DNA of 64,000 bases. It comes from Tolypothrix sp. PCC 7712. Lineage in GTDB: Bacteria > Cyanobacteriota > Cyanobacteriia > Cyanobacteriales > Nostocaceae. Both the position numbers and the translations under genes were made by a program. Of the stretch, positions 53,518 through 63,625 are shown piece by piece. Where the stretch lies: NCBI RefSeq assembly GCF_025860405.1, contig NZ_CP063785.1, positions 2,046,001-2,110,000 on the forward strand. Reading direction: 5' to 3'. Under the pieces are notes generated by a model, which made no database searches, was not told where the DNA came from, and saw only the letters and a program-made list of their open reading frames with translations. How positions within the stretch are numbered: the stretch's first letter is position 1; every line of letters begins with the position of its first letter.

Positions 53518-54858
53518 TTACGAATATTCTGGTTGTTCTAAAGGAATTTCAATCACAAATTCTGCTCCTTCTCTTGGCGAGGAGAAACAAGCTATCTTGC
53601 CTCGATGCTTTTGCACGACAATCTGATAGCTAATTGATAACCCTAATCCACTGCCTTGGCCTACGGGTTTGGTGGTAAAAAATGGATTAAATAGACTCGA
53701 TTGCAACGACTCTTCTATTCCTAAACCATTATCCGCGATCGCAATCTTGACTGTATTGGCCTGTGTTAATTCTGTACGAATGCGAATTTGGGGATTTTGA
53801 ATTAACAAGGAGGCGTGAGGACAATGCTCATTTTCTTGACTATCTCTTGTTGGACTATGAATGGCTGACTGATCTAATGCATCGATGGCATTATTCAGCA
53901 AATGCATAAAGACTTGATTTAGCTCACTGGCATAGCAGGTAACTAATGGTAAGCTTTCATACTCTTTTAGTATAGCAATTGCCGGACGATGTGTTGTTTC
54001 CCGGAGTCGATGCTGTAGCATGACTAAAGCACTATCAATGCCTTCATGAATATTGACCTGCTTCATCAGCGCTTCGTCATGCCTGGAGAAGTTTTGTAGT
54101 GCGATCACTATTTCTCGGATACGATCTGCACCTCTGTACATAGCGCCCATCAAAGTTTGCAGATCCTTCGTGACAAAATTTAAATCTACTTCTTTAACTA
54201 TTTTCTCTATCTTGGCTGTGGGTTGGGGATATTCTTGTTGATATGCAGCAATGATGTCTACTAAATCTTGTATATATTCTCCAGCATATTGGAGATTACC
54301 ATAGATAAAACTAATGGGATTATTAACTTCATGGGCAATCCCAGCTACTAATTGCCCGAGTGCTACCATCTTTTCATTTTGAATTTGTTGGACTTGAGCA
54401 GCCTTTAAACTATCAAGCGCATCTTGCAATAAAATATTTTTTTCTTGAATTTGAATTTGAAACAATCTCAAATTAATTTGATTTTCTATTCGGGATATAA
54501 CTTCTGCGCCGTGAAATGGTTTGGTGATGTAATCAACGCCTCCAACATCAAAAGCTTTGACTTTATCTAACACATCATCAAGGGCACTAATAAAAATTAC
54601 TGGTACTTCAGCAGTCACGCTATCGCTTTTAAGTGCTTTACAAACTTGATATCCATCCATTTCCGGCATATTAATATCCAGGAGAATGACATCTGGTAAA
54701 ACGACTCGACAAGCAGTTAGTGCCATTTTGCCATTTAAAGCTTTGCGGACTTCATATCCTTGTGATGTTAACATTGCTGATAAAAGCCGCAAGTTATTGG
54801 GGGTATCATCTACCACCAAAATGTTACCTTTATGATTGTTTTTGTTATTTAAATTCAT
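53518..54858 (-). CDS. Receiver-histidine kinase hybrid
   Basis: The 446-aa protein has a receiver domain first (residues about 12-130, Asp61 in ILLDINMPEMDG), then a coiled linker, a HisKA-like region with His176 in GIAHEVNNP, and an HATPase_c domain with N box (QVFMHLLNNAIDAL), G1 (IADNGLGIEE) and G2 (GQGSGLGLS). There is no membrane span, so the kinase is soluble and its activity is presumably gated by the receiver. The stimulus is unknown. Confidence 0.93.
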   Translation of the reverse strand: MNLNNKNNHKGNILVVDDTPNNLRLLSAMLTSQGYEVRKALNGKMALTACRVVLPDVILLDINMPEMDGYQVCKALKSDSVTAEVPVIFISALDDVLDKVKAFDVGGVDYITKPFHGAEVISRIENQINLRLFQIQIQEKNILLQDALDSLKAAQVQQIQNEKMVALGQLVAGIAHEVNNPISFIYGNLQYAGEYIQDLVDIIAAYQQEYPQPTAKIEKIVKEVDLNFVTKDLQTLMGAMYRGADRIREIVIALQNFSRHDEALMKQVNIHEGIDSALVMLQHRLRETTHRPAIAILKEYESLPLVTCYASELNQVFMHLLNNAIDALDQSAIHSPTRDSQENEHCPHASLLIQNPQIRIRTELTQANTVKIAIADNGLGIEESLQSSLFNPFFTTKPVGQGSGLGLSISYQIVVQKHRGKIACFSSPREGAEFVIEIPLEQPEYS

Positions 54859-56396
54859 CTAACTAAACTCTGTCTTAAAAATAGGGGCTAGTAACTAGGA
54901 GCTAGCTAAGAGAGATATTCATGCTTTAGCTTTAGGAAATGCCTTCTGGTACGTTCGTTTTGCCTTACTTTAGGAAATTTCAGAAATTGAATTATTCAAT
55001 TTTGAGTGCAAAAACGATGATTCAGATTCCTCCTCTGGTTCACCTACCTAGACAGCGGGATATTTTTTAGTTAAAAGTCTTGAAGAGTAGATTTATAGTA
55101 GACTTTCCTCGAGAAAGACTAGATTATTGCCTACATTGATGCATGAATAACTAGGTTAAAAATCAAAGATGAAAATTGTAAATAACGTTTAATGTGAATT
55201 AAGCCTTGAAACCCTTAAAATTTCGTAAATAGTCCCGAAAAAATGATTTTGAATGAATTTTGAAACTCTTATGGGATCAGAGGCGTTTCTAATTCACATT
55301 AGGCGTAAATACTAAAATTTGGTAGTTAGCAGCAGTTTTTTAGGAGCAACTGCATAGGTGGCGTGCTACCTGCTATCAATGGAATTAACAAGTTCACTTC
55401 TCTGTTCCCTTTTCTCCTTGTCCTTTTGCCTGTTTTCTCTTGTTTTTTGAGGAAGAAGTTCAATCTCTTCGCAACCAAGTCAAGTAAATTCAACCTTCAC
55501 CAAGGAACTTCAACTCAATTAGTAGCGTGACTAGGGGCATAGTATCATCACAAATTTGTTGCACATATTCATATTGAGTTTGGTAACTATCTAAAGATAG
55601 ATAAATTATTAATTGGTCATAATAATTATAAGTAGATAACCGTTTTTAAGCTCATCACCAAGCTTAAAAAGCTAAAATTCCGTAGTCTCTACGCCAAAGT
55701 CATTGAATAGTGGGTAAGATCCCTTAACAATAGGGCTGAAAACTGCAAGGCAGAGAATTTCATAACCTCATTGACACAAAACGTAATCTCTGCTTGCAAG
55801 ATGCCGTATTTTTCTTGAGCCTAGATAAAATTTCCATTTCATACCAGCTTTGAAGATAATAGATCAAGATAGTACCCTGATGGGTACTATGAAATTTGCA
55901 GTAGAATTTTCAAAATGATGTCGTACATCTTGCCTTTAGCCAAAACAAGGTGGCACAAATGTTGATGGGAATTAAAAAATGCTTATACTCCCACACAGTA
56001 ACTCCTAGGCGGCGAAACTTATAGCGATAAAACTACGTCTGGATAGAGGTGAATTATCTTCGCTCCTCTTATCAGGTGCAAAATGTCAGCCTTTTTCAAA
56101 TCCTACACAGCAAGAGTGTATCCGATTTGACCATAGCTGGGCAGGTTGCTTTCTTTGAGTCGCTAAGACATAAGGTTTACAAAAATTTAAAATTTCCAAA
56201 TTGGAAATGAATGCCTTAAATAGTCGAGTTTATAAGACTTGCAGCTTAAAGGTTTAAACTAGCACCAGATAATTTTGCATAACTTGAGTCCTTCCAGACG
56301 TAAATAACAATGGAATCACTAAAATTTTTCATCACAAAGATGAAATTAGGGGCAGCTGCCAATACATTAAGTTAAGTGCGACAAATGGGGGTTGTG
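54859..56396. other. 1.5-kb gene-free region upstream of hetZ
   Basis: No frame here looks coding on either strand. It holds one strong palindrome (55869-55890, listed separately) and the leader of hetZ. Long upstream regions are usual for heterocyst regulator genes, with several promoters. I cannot point to a HetR or NtcA site with confidence. Confidence 0.6.
55869..55890. promoter_or_regulatory. Palindrome upstream of hetZ
   Basis: ATAGTACCC-TGAT-GGGTACTAT is a perfect 9-bp inverted repeat with a 4-nt centre, about 507 bp before the hetZ start. It could be a protein-binding site or a short hairpin. Confidence 0.4.
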
Positions 56397-57572
56397 ATGC
56401 AAACTTTAAAGCAGGGTTTTGAGGAGCGCAATCTCGCTATGGTAACGGAAGCAGAAAAACTAGCGCAATATTGGCGAACTCGTCTATTGGCGGATTGTCC
56501 AGAACAAAGCGCAGCCACCAGAGAAAGTATTGTTCTGTGGCTGTTAGGACGTGATTCTCAACGCTTAGATCTGCTCAACCCCAAGGAACTGGAGATTGCC
56601 AAGCAAGCAATGGAATATCGTTATCGCATTTTGCAGCAACGTTACTTGGGGGTAGGAAGAGAACGTGCTTATCGCAACCTCACAGCGCGGTTAGCTAGTT
56701 TAATGACACTGCGGAATAAAATTCAGACTTGGGTGTCTTTGAGCCGCGATCGCCAACGTAGCGTCATCGATGTATTACAAGAAGTACTTCAGGAATTGCT
56801 GCAAAGCGATACCTATATGCAAGAGCAAATGGCAACGATTGCGGAAATTACTAGCGATCGCAGGCTGCGAGATACGTTACTATTTGCCAGCATCGAAGAA
56901 TATTGCTTGCGACCAGTACGCAATCAACCGCTATTAGTTTACCGTTTTGTCAACTACCTACGGCGGACTCAACGTGGTGGTTTAACTCAAGTACCTAGTA
57001 GTGACTTGATTAGGCTAGTTTCTGAAGAAATTCTCACCGATGACAATGATAACCGGGTGAACTTGGTGGATAGCCAGGCGATCGCAGAATATCAAGAAGC
57101 ACAAGAACAAGAAGAACAACTTGTTTTGAGGCAAACAATACAGGAAGAATTTGAAGCCTATTTACAAGAAAATCTCGGGTCAGAAGCAGTAGAGTGGCTG
57201 CGGCTGTATTTGCAAGGTAAGCCTCAAGAAGAAATCGCCAAAAAACTAGGTAAGCAGATTAAGGAAGTTTACCGACTGCGAGAAAAAATCAGCTATCACG
57301 CTGTACGGGTTTTTGCTCTCAAAGGAAAACCAGAATTAGTGGATAATTGGTTAGGAATTTCTTTGCAGGAGCATAACTTGGGTTTAACGCAAAACCAATG
57401 GCAACAACTCTATGAACAATTGACCGAATTGGGGAGGCAAATTTTAGATTTACGCAAAGCGGGTAACTCCATTGAAGCGATAGCTACACAATTAAAACTC
57501 AAAACCCATCAAGTGATGGGTGAATGGGGCAAAGTCTATCTTGTAGCCCAGACTTTAAGAACTCAAGAGTAA
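56397..57572 (+). CDS. hetZ: Heterocyst differentiation protein HetZ
   Basis: HetZ is a DNA-binding regulator needed early in heterocyst differentiation, acting with HetR. The 391-aa protein (ATG 56397, MQTLKQGFEERNLAMVTEAEK) has the family patterns SIVLWLLGRDSQRLDLLNP, RYLGVGRERAYRNLTARLASL and LRPVRNQPLLVYRFVNYL, and a C-terminal HTH-like part (LYLQGKPQEEIAKKLGKQIKEVYR in pieces). The frame extends seven codons upstream via GTG. patU lies downstream, as in other heterocystous genomes. The match is by recall. Confidence 0.9.
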   Translation: MQTLKQGFEERNLAMVTEAEKLAQYWRTRLLADCPEQSAATRESIVLWLLGRDSQRLDLLNPKELEIAKQAMEYRYRILQQRYLGVGRERAYRNLTARLASLMTLRNKIQTWVSLSRDRQRSVIDVLQEVLQELLQSDTYMQEQMATIAEITSDRRLRDTLLFASIEEYCLRPVRNQPLLVYRFVNYLRRTQRGGLTQVPSSDLIRLVSEEILTDDNDNRVNLVDSQAIAEYQEAQEQEEQLVLRQTIQEEFEAYLQENLGSEAVEWLRLYLQGKPQEEIAKKLGKQIKEVYRLREKISYHAVRVFALKGKPELVDNWLGISLQEHNLGLTQNQWQQLYEQLTELGRQILDLRKAGNSIEAIATQLKLKTHQVMGEWGKVYLVAQTLRTQE

Positions 57573-58419
57573 CAAATTTTAGACATAAGCTTGGTATATA
57601 GCCTTATGTACTAAAATTTATTACCTTAAAGAAGGTAGCTATATTTATACGAACTAAATGCCCTAATATTCAGGATGATCACAGTCAGCTTTAGGAGTTT
57701 TCAATATTGGATTTGGGATTTATCCCCAATCCAGAATCCTAGATATTTCTTTAAAAATATTAGTATTTAATTCAGCTTGCAATAAACTAACCATGTATTG
57801 TTCGTTACTACTAAATTAGAGGCACAATAGTACTAGTAATCCACTAATCACAGTTTAAAAGTCTGTCATAATTGTTTCAGTTAGTTTTCCAATTAATAAG
57901 TATTATCACTAAATTCCTGTATTTCAATATGGGAATCGTATTTGATTTTTGAAAAAAACTTGATATGGCTTTATTCCTTCTTCCTTGTTCCTTTACTCTG
58001 TGGGAACTTTTACCTGCTCCTTTCGGAAATGTGATGAGGAGCTTGCTTCGCCTTCAGGATAAGGGTTTTGCTTTGCAGTACAGCGAACAGGTAAATTCTC
58101 AGGTGACAGGGGTTTTTCCCATTGTCGCAACTGGCGTGGAAACCCCCTGATCTACTAAAGGCTAACCTCAACACGCAGTATCTTGCAAAAAAGACTGCAC
58201 AGCTTCACCTGTTTCCTCTTAGGCTAGTATTTTCCCAAATGAAACTGGATTGCAATTTGATTTTGGTGTGTGAGCAGAAGATTGAAAACCCTCACTTTTG
58301 CGCCTTTATAGGCTTAACGATCAGTTTTTAGCTAGAAATAAGAATCTCTGTGAGTGTCACAGTTGCTTTGGTGGAATACTAAGAGCAAATACGAAGTAAT
58401 TAAATGAGTAAGTAAACAT
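57573..58419. other. Long hetZ-patU intergenic region
   Basis: About 850 bp. Two small frames (57965-58150 and 58122-58331) do not look coding and are rejected. A dispersed GC-rich patch lies at 58000-58150. A patU promoter must be here. Confidence 0.5.
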
Positions 58420-59694
58420 ATGTTGTCTTCAGAAGGCAAACTAACTGATAACGATGAAGTTGAACTGCATAGGCCAGTTACAATCCCACTTCCAGGGGAG
58501 CCAGAATCGGATACCTCAAGGGAACCACCTACCTCTCGTGAGCAAATATTCTCGCTAATCGATCGTTTTTTGTCGTTAGAAGCTTGCCTTCACCACCAAA
58601 TTGTACCGTTAGGGTTAAAGGACAAAAAGCTGTTAGTGGGGATTGTGAATCCTCATGATCAAGAAGCCTTAAATTACGTTAGTCGTATTTTGGCTTATAT
58701 TAATTGCACAATGGTGCCTAAGCCAATTGCTAGCACTATTCACCGGACTATCCTTTCAGCTTACCTCCGCGAAAAGAATACATCCCCATCAAATAGCGAA
58801 CAAAAGCCTCAGCCAAAAGTAGACTCTACATCAGAAAAACAGGAAGTTAATATTGTGGATGATGAGAACTCCTCAGCAAAAACCTCGAGTGAATTTGACC
58901 AGGAAGTAACATTTGTTGAGGAGCAAGCAGATGTTTTACTAACTATTGATTCACAAACAGACTTATTACCCGTCCCCAATACTAATGATATGTCTGGGAA
59001 CAATAATGCTATCTCTAATTTACAGGGCAAATTCAGGGATATTCCAAAGGGAAAACTTCCAAGCAGTTTAAATACTGCGTCAATGGAAATTCCAGATATA
59101 TTAACTCCTCTGGATGTATTGGCAACATTAACACCAAGGAAATTATTAGAAGAATTATTAGCAAGAGTCTTAGTGGGAGGTATTGGCCGCTTGTATTTGG
59201 AAAGACAGCACGATCAAGGCAGAATACTCTGGAGTGATAATGGAGTCTTGCAATCTGTAATCGAAAATCTGCCTATCTCTGTTTTCCAAGAAGTGATCAA
59301 TGAATTAAAGCTATTTGCTGATTTACCTGTGACCACACTTGCAGAACCCAAACAGGTAGAGAAAGAATTGCTATATCAACGTAATAGTTTGTTGTTACGC
59401 TTGCGAATCATGCCAGGACTTTATGGTGAAGAAGCAACATTACAAGTACTCAGAGGAGCCGCATTAAAGTTTTATCAACAACAACAGTTGAATTATTTGA
59501 GCCATGACACCTTGGTAATGACCCAACAATTAAAGTTAAAGTTGCGTGAGTTAGAACAAAGGCTGCTACTGAACACTAACCTTCAATCTGAGCAATTACA
59601 AGCTGTTGTGGCGTTGAGTCACTTGGTAGAAAATTTAGATAAACATCTCAACATCCTCAATAGTGATAACCAACCACCAAAAAATGTGAAGTAA
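58420..59694 (+). CDS. patU: Heterocyst patterning protein PatU (undivided)
   Basis: The 424-aa protein has an N-terminal domain like the GspE/PilB N-terminal fold (SLEACLHHQIVPLGLKDKK and VSRILAYINCTMVPKPIAS), an acidic, low-complexity middle (about residues 120-210) and a C-terminal domain with LTPRKLLEELLARVLVGGIGRLYLERQ. The gene is continuous. In Anabaena PCC 7120, as I recall, this gene is split into patU5 and patU3 downstream of hetZ, while other strains have one gene. It is therefore probably the undivided ancestral form. Function is in heterocyst spacing. Confidence 0.8.
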   Translation: MLSSEGKLTDNDEVELHRPVTIPLPGEPESDTSREPPTSREQIFSLIDRFLSLEACLHHQIVPLGLKDKKLLVGIVNPHDQEALNYVSRILAYINCTMVPKPIASTIHRTILSAYLREKNTSPSNSEQKPQPKVDSTSEKQEVNIVDDENSSAKTSSEFDQEVTFVEEQADVLLTIDSQTDLLPVPNTNDMSGNNNAISNLQGKFRDIPKGKLPSSLNTASMEIPDILTPLDVLATLTPRKLLEELLARVLVGGIGRLYLERQHDQGRILWSDNGVLQSVIENLPISVFQEVINELKLFADLPVTTLAEPKQVEKELLYQRNSLLLRLRIMPGLYGEEATLQVLRGAALKFYQQQQLNYLSHDTLVMTQQLKLKLRELEQRLLLNTNLQSEQLQAVVALSHLVENLDKHLNILNSDNQPPKNVK

Positions 59695-59896
59695 TCAGTC
59701 TGTCAGTAAAACTGCTGATTGCGATCGCATTCATAATTGTTATGTTGTACTAGAATCTCAAAGCTAAAACTCTGAAAATTCACCATTAATTTTGTAAAGA
59801 TTTTGCTACCGTATGACTGCCAATAATTACGGTTTTAACAATTAATAATAGCTGATCTGATTTTTTACTCTTGAATTAATTATTTACAGATATTTC

Positions 59897-60580
59897 ATGC
59901 AGACTGAGGTTTTTAGTGAACTTTTTCCATTACTGAGTACAGCCAATCCTCAGACCTTGGAGTGGCTGCTGAATGTTGCAATTGAACATGAGTATCCATC
60001 TGAACGAGCAGTATTAATGGAAGATGCTTGGGGTAATGCAGTTTATTTTGTGGTTTCTGGTTGGGTGAAAGTGCGGCGAACTTCTGGAGAGGATTTTGTA
60101 GCGCTAGCAATCTTAGGAAGAGGCGATTTTTTCGGAGAAATGGCAGTTTTAGATGAATCTCCTAGGTCAACTGATGTAATTGCGCTGTCGCCTGTAAAAT
60201 TGCTGAGTGTTTCTCGAGAACGCTTTATTCAAATTTTGTTTAAAGACCCACATTTGCATCACCGAATGCTGCAATTGATGGTACGACGAGTCCGACAAAT
60301 CAACCTGCGCCTACAAATGCGCTCTTCTCCGCCAGCTGTCAAATTAGCTCAGACTTTAGTTAGTTTGGGTGAAAGCTATGGGCAAAAATCAGATCAGGGA
60401 AGAGAAATTTTTAATATTCCCATCAAAGATTTGGCTGAGGTAACAGAAATCAGTGTTGACGAAGCTAGCAAAATTATGGAAAAGCTGAATGAAAAAGGCT
60501 GGATTGAAATTGACCCTACAAATAACGTTATTGATTTAGTCAATTTCAAACAGTTGATTAATTTAGCAAACAAAGTTTAA
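59897..60580 (+). CDS. Crp/Fnr-family transcriptional regulator
   Basis: The 227-aa protein has a cyclic-nucleotide-binding-type beta barrel (residues about 15-130; YFVVSGWVKVRR, LGRGDFFGEMAVLDESPRSTD in parts) and a C-terminal winged helix (IPIKDLAEVTEISVDEASKIM). It resembles the DevH/NtcA group of cyanobacteria, in which DevH is needed for heterocyst function. Position after hetZ-patU fits, but I cannot prove DevH. The PRSTD segment near the ligand site looks like a cyclic-nucleotide-type pocket. Confidence 0.85.
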   Translation: MQTEVFSELFPLLSTANPQTLEWLLNVAIEHEYPSERAVLMEDAWGNAVYFVVSGWVKVRRTSGEDFVALAILGRGDFFGEMAVLDESPRSTDVIALSPVKLLSVSRERFIQILFKDPHLHHRMLQLMVRRVRQINLRLQMRSSPPAVKLAQTLVSLGESYGQKSDQGREIFNIPIKDLAEVTEISVDEASKIMEKLNEKGWIEIDPTNNVIDLVNFKQLINLANKV

Positions 60581-60894
60581 TAAGTGGTCGGCGAAATTAA
60601 AGATAATTGGCTGAGGCTGTGATTCTTACAAAGTCTGAGCGGAGGAAACCTCCGCTCAACGCCACTTGCTTTCCGACGCAAGGCGACAGGAACGTAGTGG
60701 CTTGACTTTGCGCTTTGTCCTTGGTCATTTGTCATTGTTAGGGGGCACGGCATTGCCGTGCCTTTGCTTATCTGTCACATTCTTTCTGCATTGGTATTAG
60801 TTTAGTAGAATCAAGCTTACTTAACCTGATAGTATTTAAGGATGCGATCGCTCCACATTCGCGATAGTTTCAGAACTTGGTTTATAGATAAGAA
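60581..60894. other. Intergenic region with hairpin and repeat
   Basis: GAGCGGAGG-AAA-CCTCCGCTC (60637-60657) is a perfect 9-bp hairpin, followed by GC-rich dispersed repeat sequence. It may terminate the Crp gene. Confidence 0.5.
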
Positions 60895-61722
60895 TTAAGA
60901 TGGCGATTGACTATAAATCTGCAATGCAGTTCGCCAAACCATATAGCCTTGGGGACTCAAGTGTAAACCATCCGTAGTAAATTCGCGACGCATATTACCT
61001 TGCTGGTCGCTAAACAAAGAATATAAGTCTATATATTTAACGCCTTGTTTTTTGGCTATGGTTCGCAGTTGTTTGTTGAGATGATAAATGCGATCGTTAG
61101 CAATAGCTAAAAGTTTCTCTCGTCTTTCCCAAGTAGATTCTTCACCCCCATGCGGCAAAATTGACTGTACAAAAATTCGCGCTTTTGGATGCACTCGGCG
61201 CAAATAATTAATAATTTGCTGTTGATTTTCTAAAATTGTCTCATCGCTAGCTCCTCGAATTAAGTCATTAATACCAATCATCACGAAAATCTCTTTTGGC
61301 TGAGTGCGCTCAAATAAATCTAATCTTTTTAATAATCCTTCGCTAGTTTCTCCAGAAATTGCCTGATTGAGCCAATTTCGGTCTTCAGGTAACAAATCTG
61401 AGGGAAACCATAAACTCAAAGAATCTCCCGCTAAGATGGTGAGATGCTGAGGAGTTTTTTGTGCAGAAACTTGGGCTTCTTTTTTTAAGATGTCTAACCA
61501 TTGTTGATAATTAAGTTGGTGACGCGGGCCTAAATCCGATTTCACAACCGGAGGTTCGCTGACTGTAGCCGCATTAGTCGCCCCAACAATATTGGTTAAT
61601 CTCTGCTGTTGCAAAATGAGCAGCACTATCGCCAACATCAACAGGCCGTTGGTTACTAACGAGAAAAATGCCCAAAGAGGAAAGTTTTTTGCAGAAATGG
61701 TCACGGCTAGGGAATTTACCAA
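60895..61722 (-). CDS. SGNH/GDSL hydrolase, membrane-anchored
   Basis: The 275-aa protein has one N-terminal span (about residues 16-37) and an SGNH hydrolase domain: block I AGDSLSLW with Ser101, block III GINDLIRG with the Asn, and block V DGLHLSPQGY with Asp and His. The catalytic set is complete. Substrates of such enzymes are esters or acyl groups on sugars. Start is a TTG; a GTG five codons in is an alternative. Confidence 0.85.
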   Translation of the reverse strand: MVNSLAVTISAKNFPLWAFFSLVTNGLLMLAIVLLILQQQRLTNIVGATNAATVSEPPVVKSDLGPRHQLNYQQWLDILKKEAQVSAQKTPQHLTILAGDSLSLWFPSDLLPEDRNWLNQAISGETSEGLLKRLDLFERTQPKEIFVMIGINDLIRGASDETILENQQQIINYLRRVHPKARIFVQSILPHGGEESTWERREKLLAIANDRIYHLNKQLRTIAKKQGVKYIDLYSLFSDQQGNMRREFTTDGLHLSPQGYMVWRTALQIYSQSPS

Positions 61723-62203
61723 TTATTTTGCATCAAACTGCAAACCACTCCCATCAACTATTTAGTCAATGAGAAATTTACTGTTTGCGTAATCATACTT
61801 ACAGAGGCTTACACCCTTCATTCAAGTAATATTTTTACCCTGATTTTGGCTAGTGATTTCTCTGTAGTGCTTGGTATCATAACTCAGAGAAATCAAAGTG
61901 CGTATAGTTTTAAAAGAATTGGTTTTGGGTAATGGGTAATTGGTAATTGGTAATTGGTATTTTCCCCTTGTCCCAATCCCCAATCCCCAATCCCCAATCC
62001 CCTTGTCCCAATCCCCAGTCCCCAATCCCTAATCCAAAAGCAACCGCCCTCTGAATTTTGCCTGATATATGGGGCAAATCATCAAAGGGCGTATAGTAAT
62101 TCGCTAACAGGTATTTAAATTTAGTGGTTTCGTTGTTCAATAGCCAAATGTCTATTGTTCCAACAAACTTTTGAAGCTATAACGCGTAGAGCTAATTCTT
62201 GAA
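61723..62203. repeat. Intergenic region with CCCCAAT heptamers
   Basis: Tandem AATTGGT units (about 61930-61957) and CCCCAAT/CCCCAGT heptamers (61968-62034) occur within about 480 bp. Reading frames across them are not genes. No other feature is evident. Confidence 0.7.
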
Positions 62204-63625
62204 TTATTGAGAAACATTCATGCGATCGCTAAATTCGGAGTTGTAACCTTCTTCGCCGTGTTCGTTAATATCTAAACCTTGGTATTCTGCTTCTTCCTTG
62301 ACGCGTAGACCAACGGTCGCCTCAATAATTTTCAGAATCACCCAAGTACCAACAGCAGCGATCACATAAGCAATCACAATGGCTGCTAGTTCAACTCCTA
62401 ATTCACCAAAGTTACCACGCAGTACGCCGTCTTTACCACCACCGTTAACTTGGGTAGTAGCAAAGATTGCGGTTAAAATTGCCCCAACTGTACCACCAAC
62501 ACCATGTACTGGGTAGGTATCTAAAGCATCGTCAATTTGGACTTTATGCTTGAAACTAACAGCGTAGAAGCAGACAAAAGCGGTGATGAAGCCAATTAAA
62601 ATTGCTGATAAGGGAGTTACAAACCCTGCAGCTGGCGTAATGCCTACTAAACCTGCAACTGCTCCTGTAGCAGCACCTACTGCGGTGGGTTTACCGCGTA
62701 AAACTGCTTCTAAAATCAGCCACATGAGGGCAGCAGCGGCTGCTGCTGTATTAGTAGCAACAAAGGCTGTGGTTGCTATATTGGTGACTATGTTACCCGA
62801 AGTTCCCCCAGCAACAGACAAAGCACTTCCGGCATTGAACCCGAACCAGCCAAACCACAGTAAGCCAGCACCCAACAAAATAAACGGCACGTTATGCGGT
62901 GGGCTGAGGCGATCGGGATGTTGTTTACGAGGGCCAAGGACGATCGCGGCGACGAGAGCTGAAACACCAGAACTGATGTGAACTACTGTCCCACCTGCAA
63001 AGTCTAAAGCACCTAAACCACCATACAATCCCAACAATCCACCTTTCGCCCATACCATGTGAGCAAGAGGTGTATAGACAAAGGTTGACCACAGCAGCAC
63101 AAATAGAGCATAGGCGCGGAAGCTCATCCGTTCTGCGATCGCGCCAGAAATCAAAGCTGGAGTAATAATGGCAAACATGGCTTGGTAAATCATGAATGCC
63201 TGGTGGGGAATTGTTCCAGCATAGGAAACCACTTCTGGAGGGTTGGAACCTTTAAGATAATCAGTGACTTCTAAGCCCACACCATTCAAACCAAGCCATT
63301 GCAATCCCCCGATAAACGGTAAACCGGGTGCGAAGGAAAGGCTATAGCCCCACAGAATCCAGGTGACACCCACGATCGCCATCAACACAAAACTCATCAT
63401 CAATGTGTTGAGGATATTTCGCGATCGCACAAATCCACCATAGAAGAATGCCAATCCTGGTGTCATTAGTAGCACTAATGCTGCTGAAATCAGCATAAAT
63501 GCTGTGTCTCCAGTATCAGCAGTCGGAGGAGCAGCCGCAGCAGCTTGGGCAAAAGCATTGCCCATTAACGGCCCTCCCAACAGCAACAGGGTCATAGCCC
63601 CAATAATTACAACTTTCTTCAACAC
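62204..63625 (-). CDS. amt: Ammonium transporter Amt
   Basis: The 473-aa protein has a cleavable signal peptide (MLKKVVIIGAMTLLLLGG, then AFAQA), 11 spans and the Amt signatures FYGGFVRSRNILN, DFAGGTVVHISSG (in WAKGG...), and DDALDTYPVHGVGG containing one pore His. Start is GTG 63625. An NtcA-type box lies upstream. In cyanobacteria Amt1 takes up scarce ammonium under nitrogen limitation, consistent with the nitrogen and heterocyst genes nearby. Confidence 0.95.
   Translation of the reverse strand: MLKKVVIIGAMTLLLLGGPLMGNAFAQAAAAAPPTADTGDTAFMLISAALVLLMTPGLAFFYGGFVRSRNILNTLMMSFVLMAIVGVTWILWGYSLSFAPGLPFIGGLQWLGLNGVGLEVTDYLKGSNPPEVVSYAGTIPHQAFMIYQAMFAIITPALISGAIAERMSFRAYALFVLLWSTFVYTPLAHMVWAKGGLLGLYGGLGALDFAGGTVVHISSGVSALVAAIVLGPRKQHPDRLSPPHNVPFILLGAGLLWFGWFGFNAGSALSVAGGTSGNIVTNIATTAFVATNTAAAAAALMWLILEAVLRGKPTAVGAATGAVAGLVGITPAAGFVTPLSAILIGFITAFVCFYAVSFKHKVQIDDALDTYPVHGVGGTVGAILTAIFATTQVNGGGKDGVLRGNFGELGVELAAIVIAYVIAAVGTWVILKIIEATVGLRVKEEAEYQGLDINEHGEEGYNSEFSDRMNVSQ

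Noticed and set aside
54859..56396. HetR or NtcA binding sites upstream of hetZ
   Set aside because: I found no GTA-N8-TAC box and no convincing HetR-type inverted repeat of the GGGG...CCCC kind; the palindrome at 55869 has the opposite CCC...GGG order.
57965..58331. Two small plus-strand frames between hetZ and patU, possible separate patU5
   Set aside because: Neither resembles PatU, and the patU gene downstream already contains the N-terminal domain.
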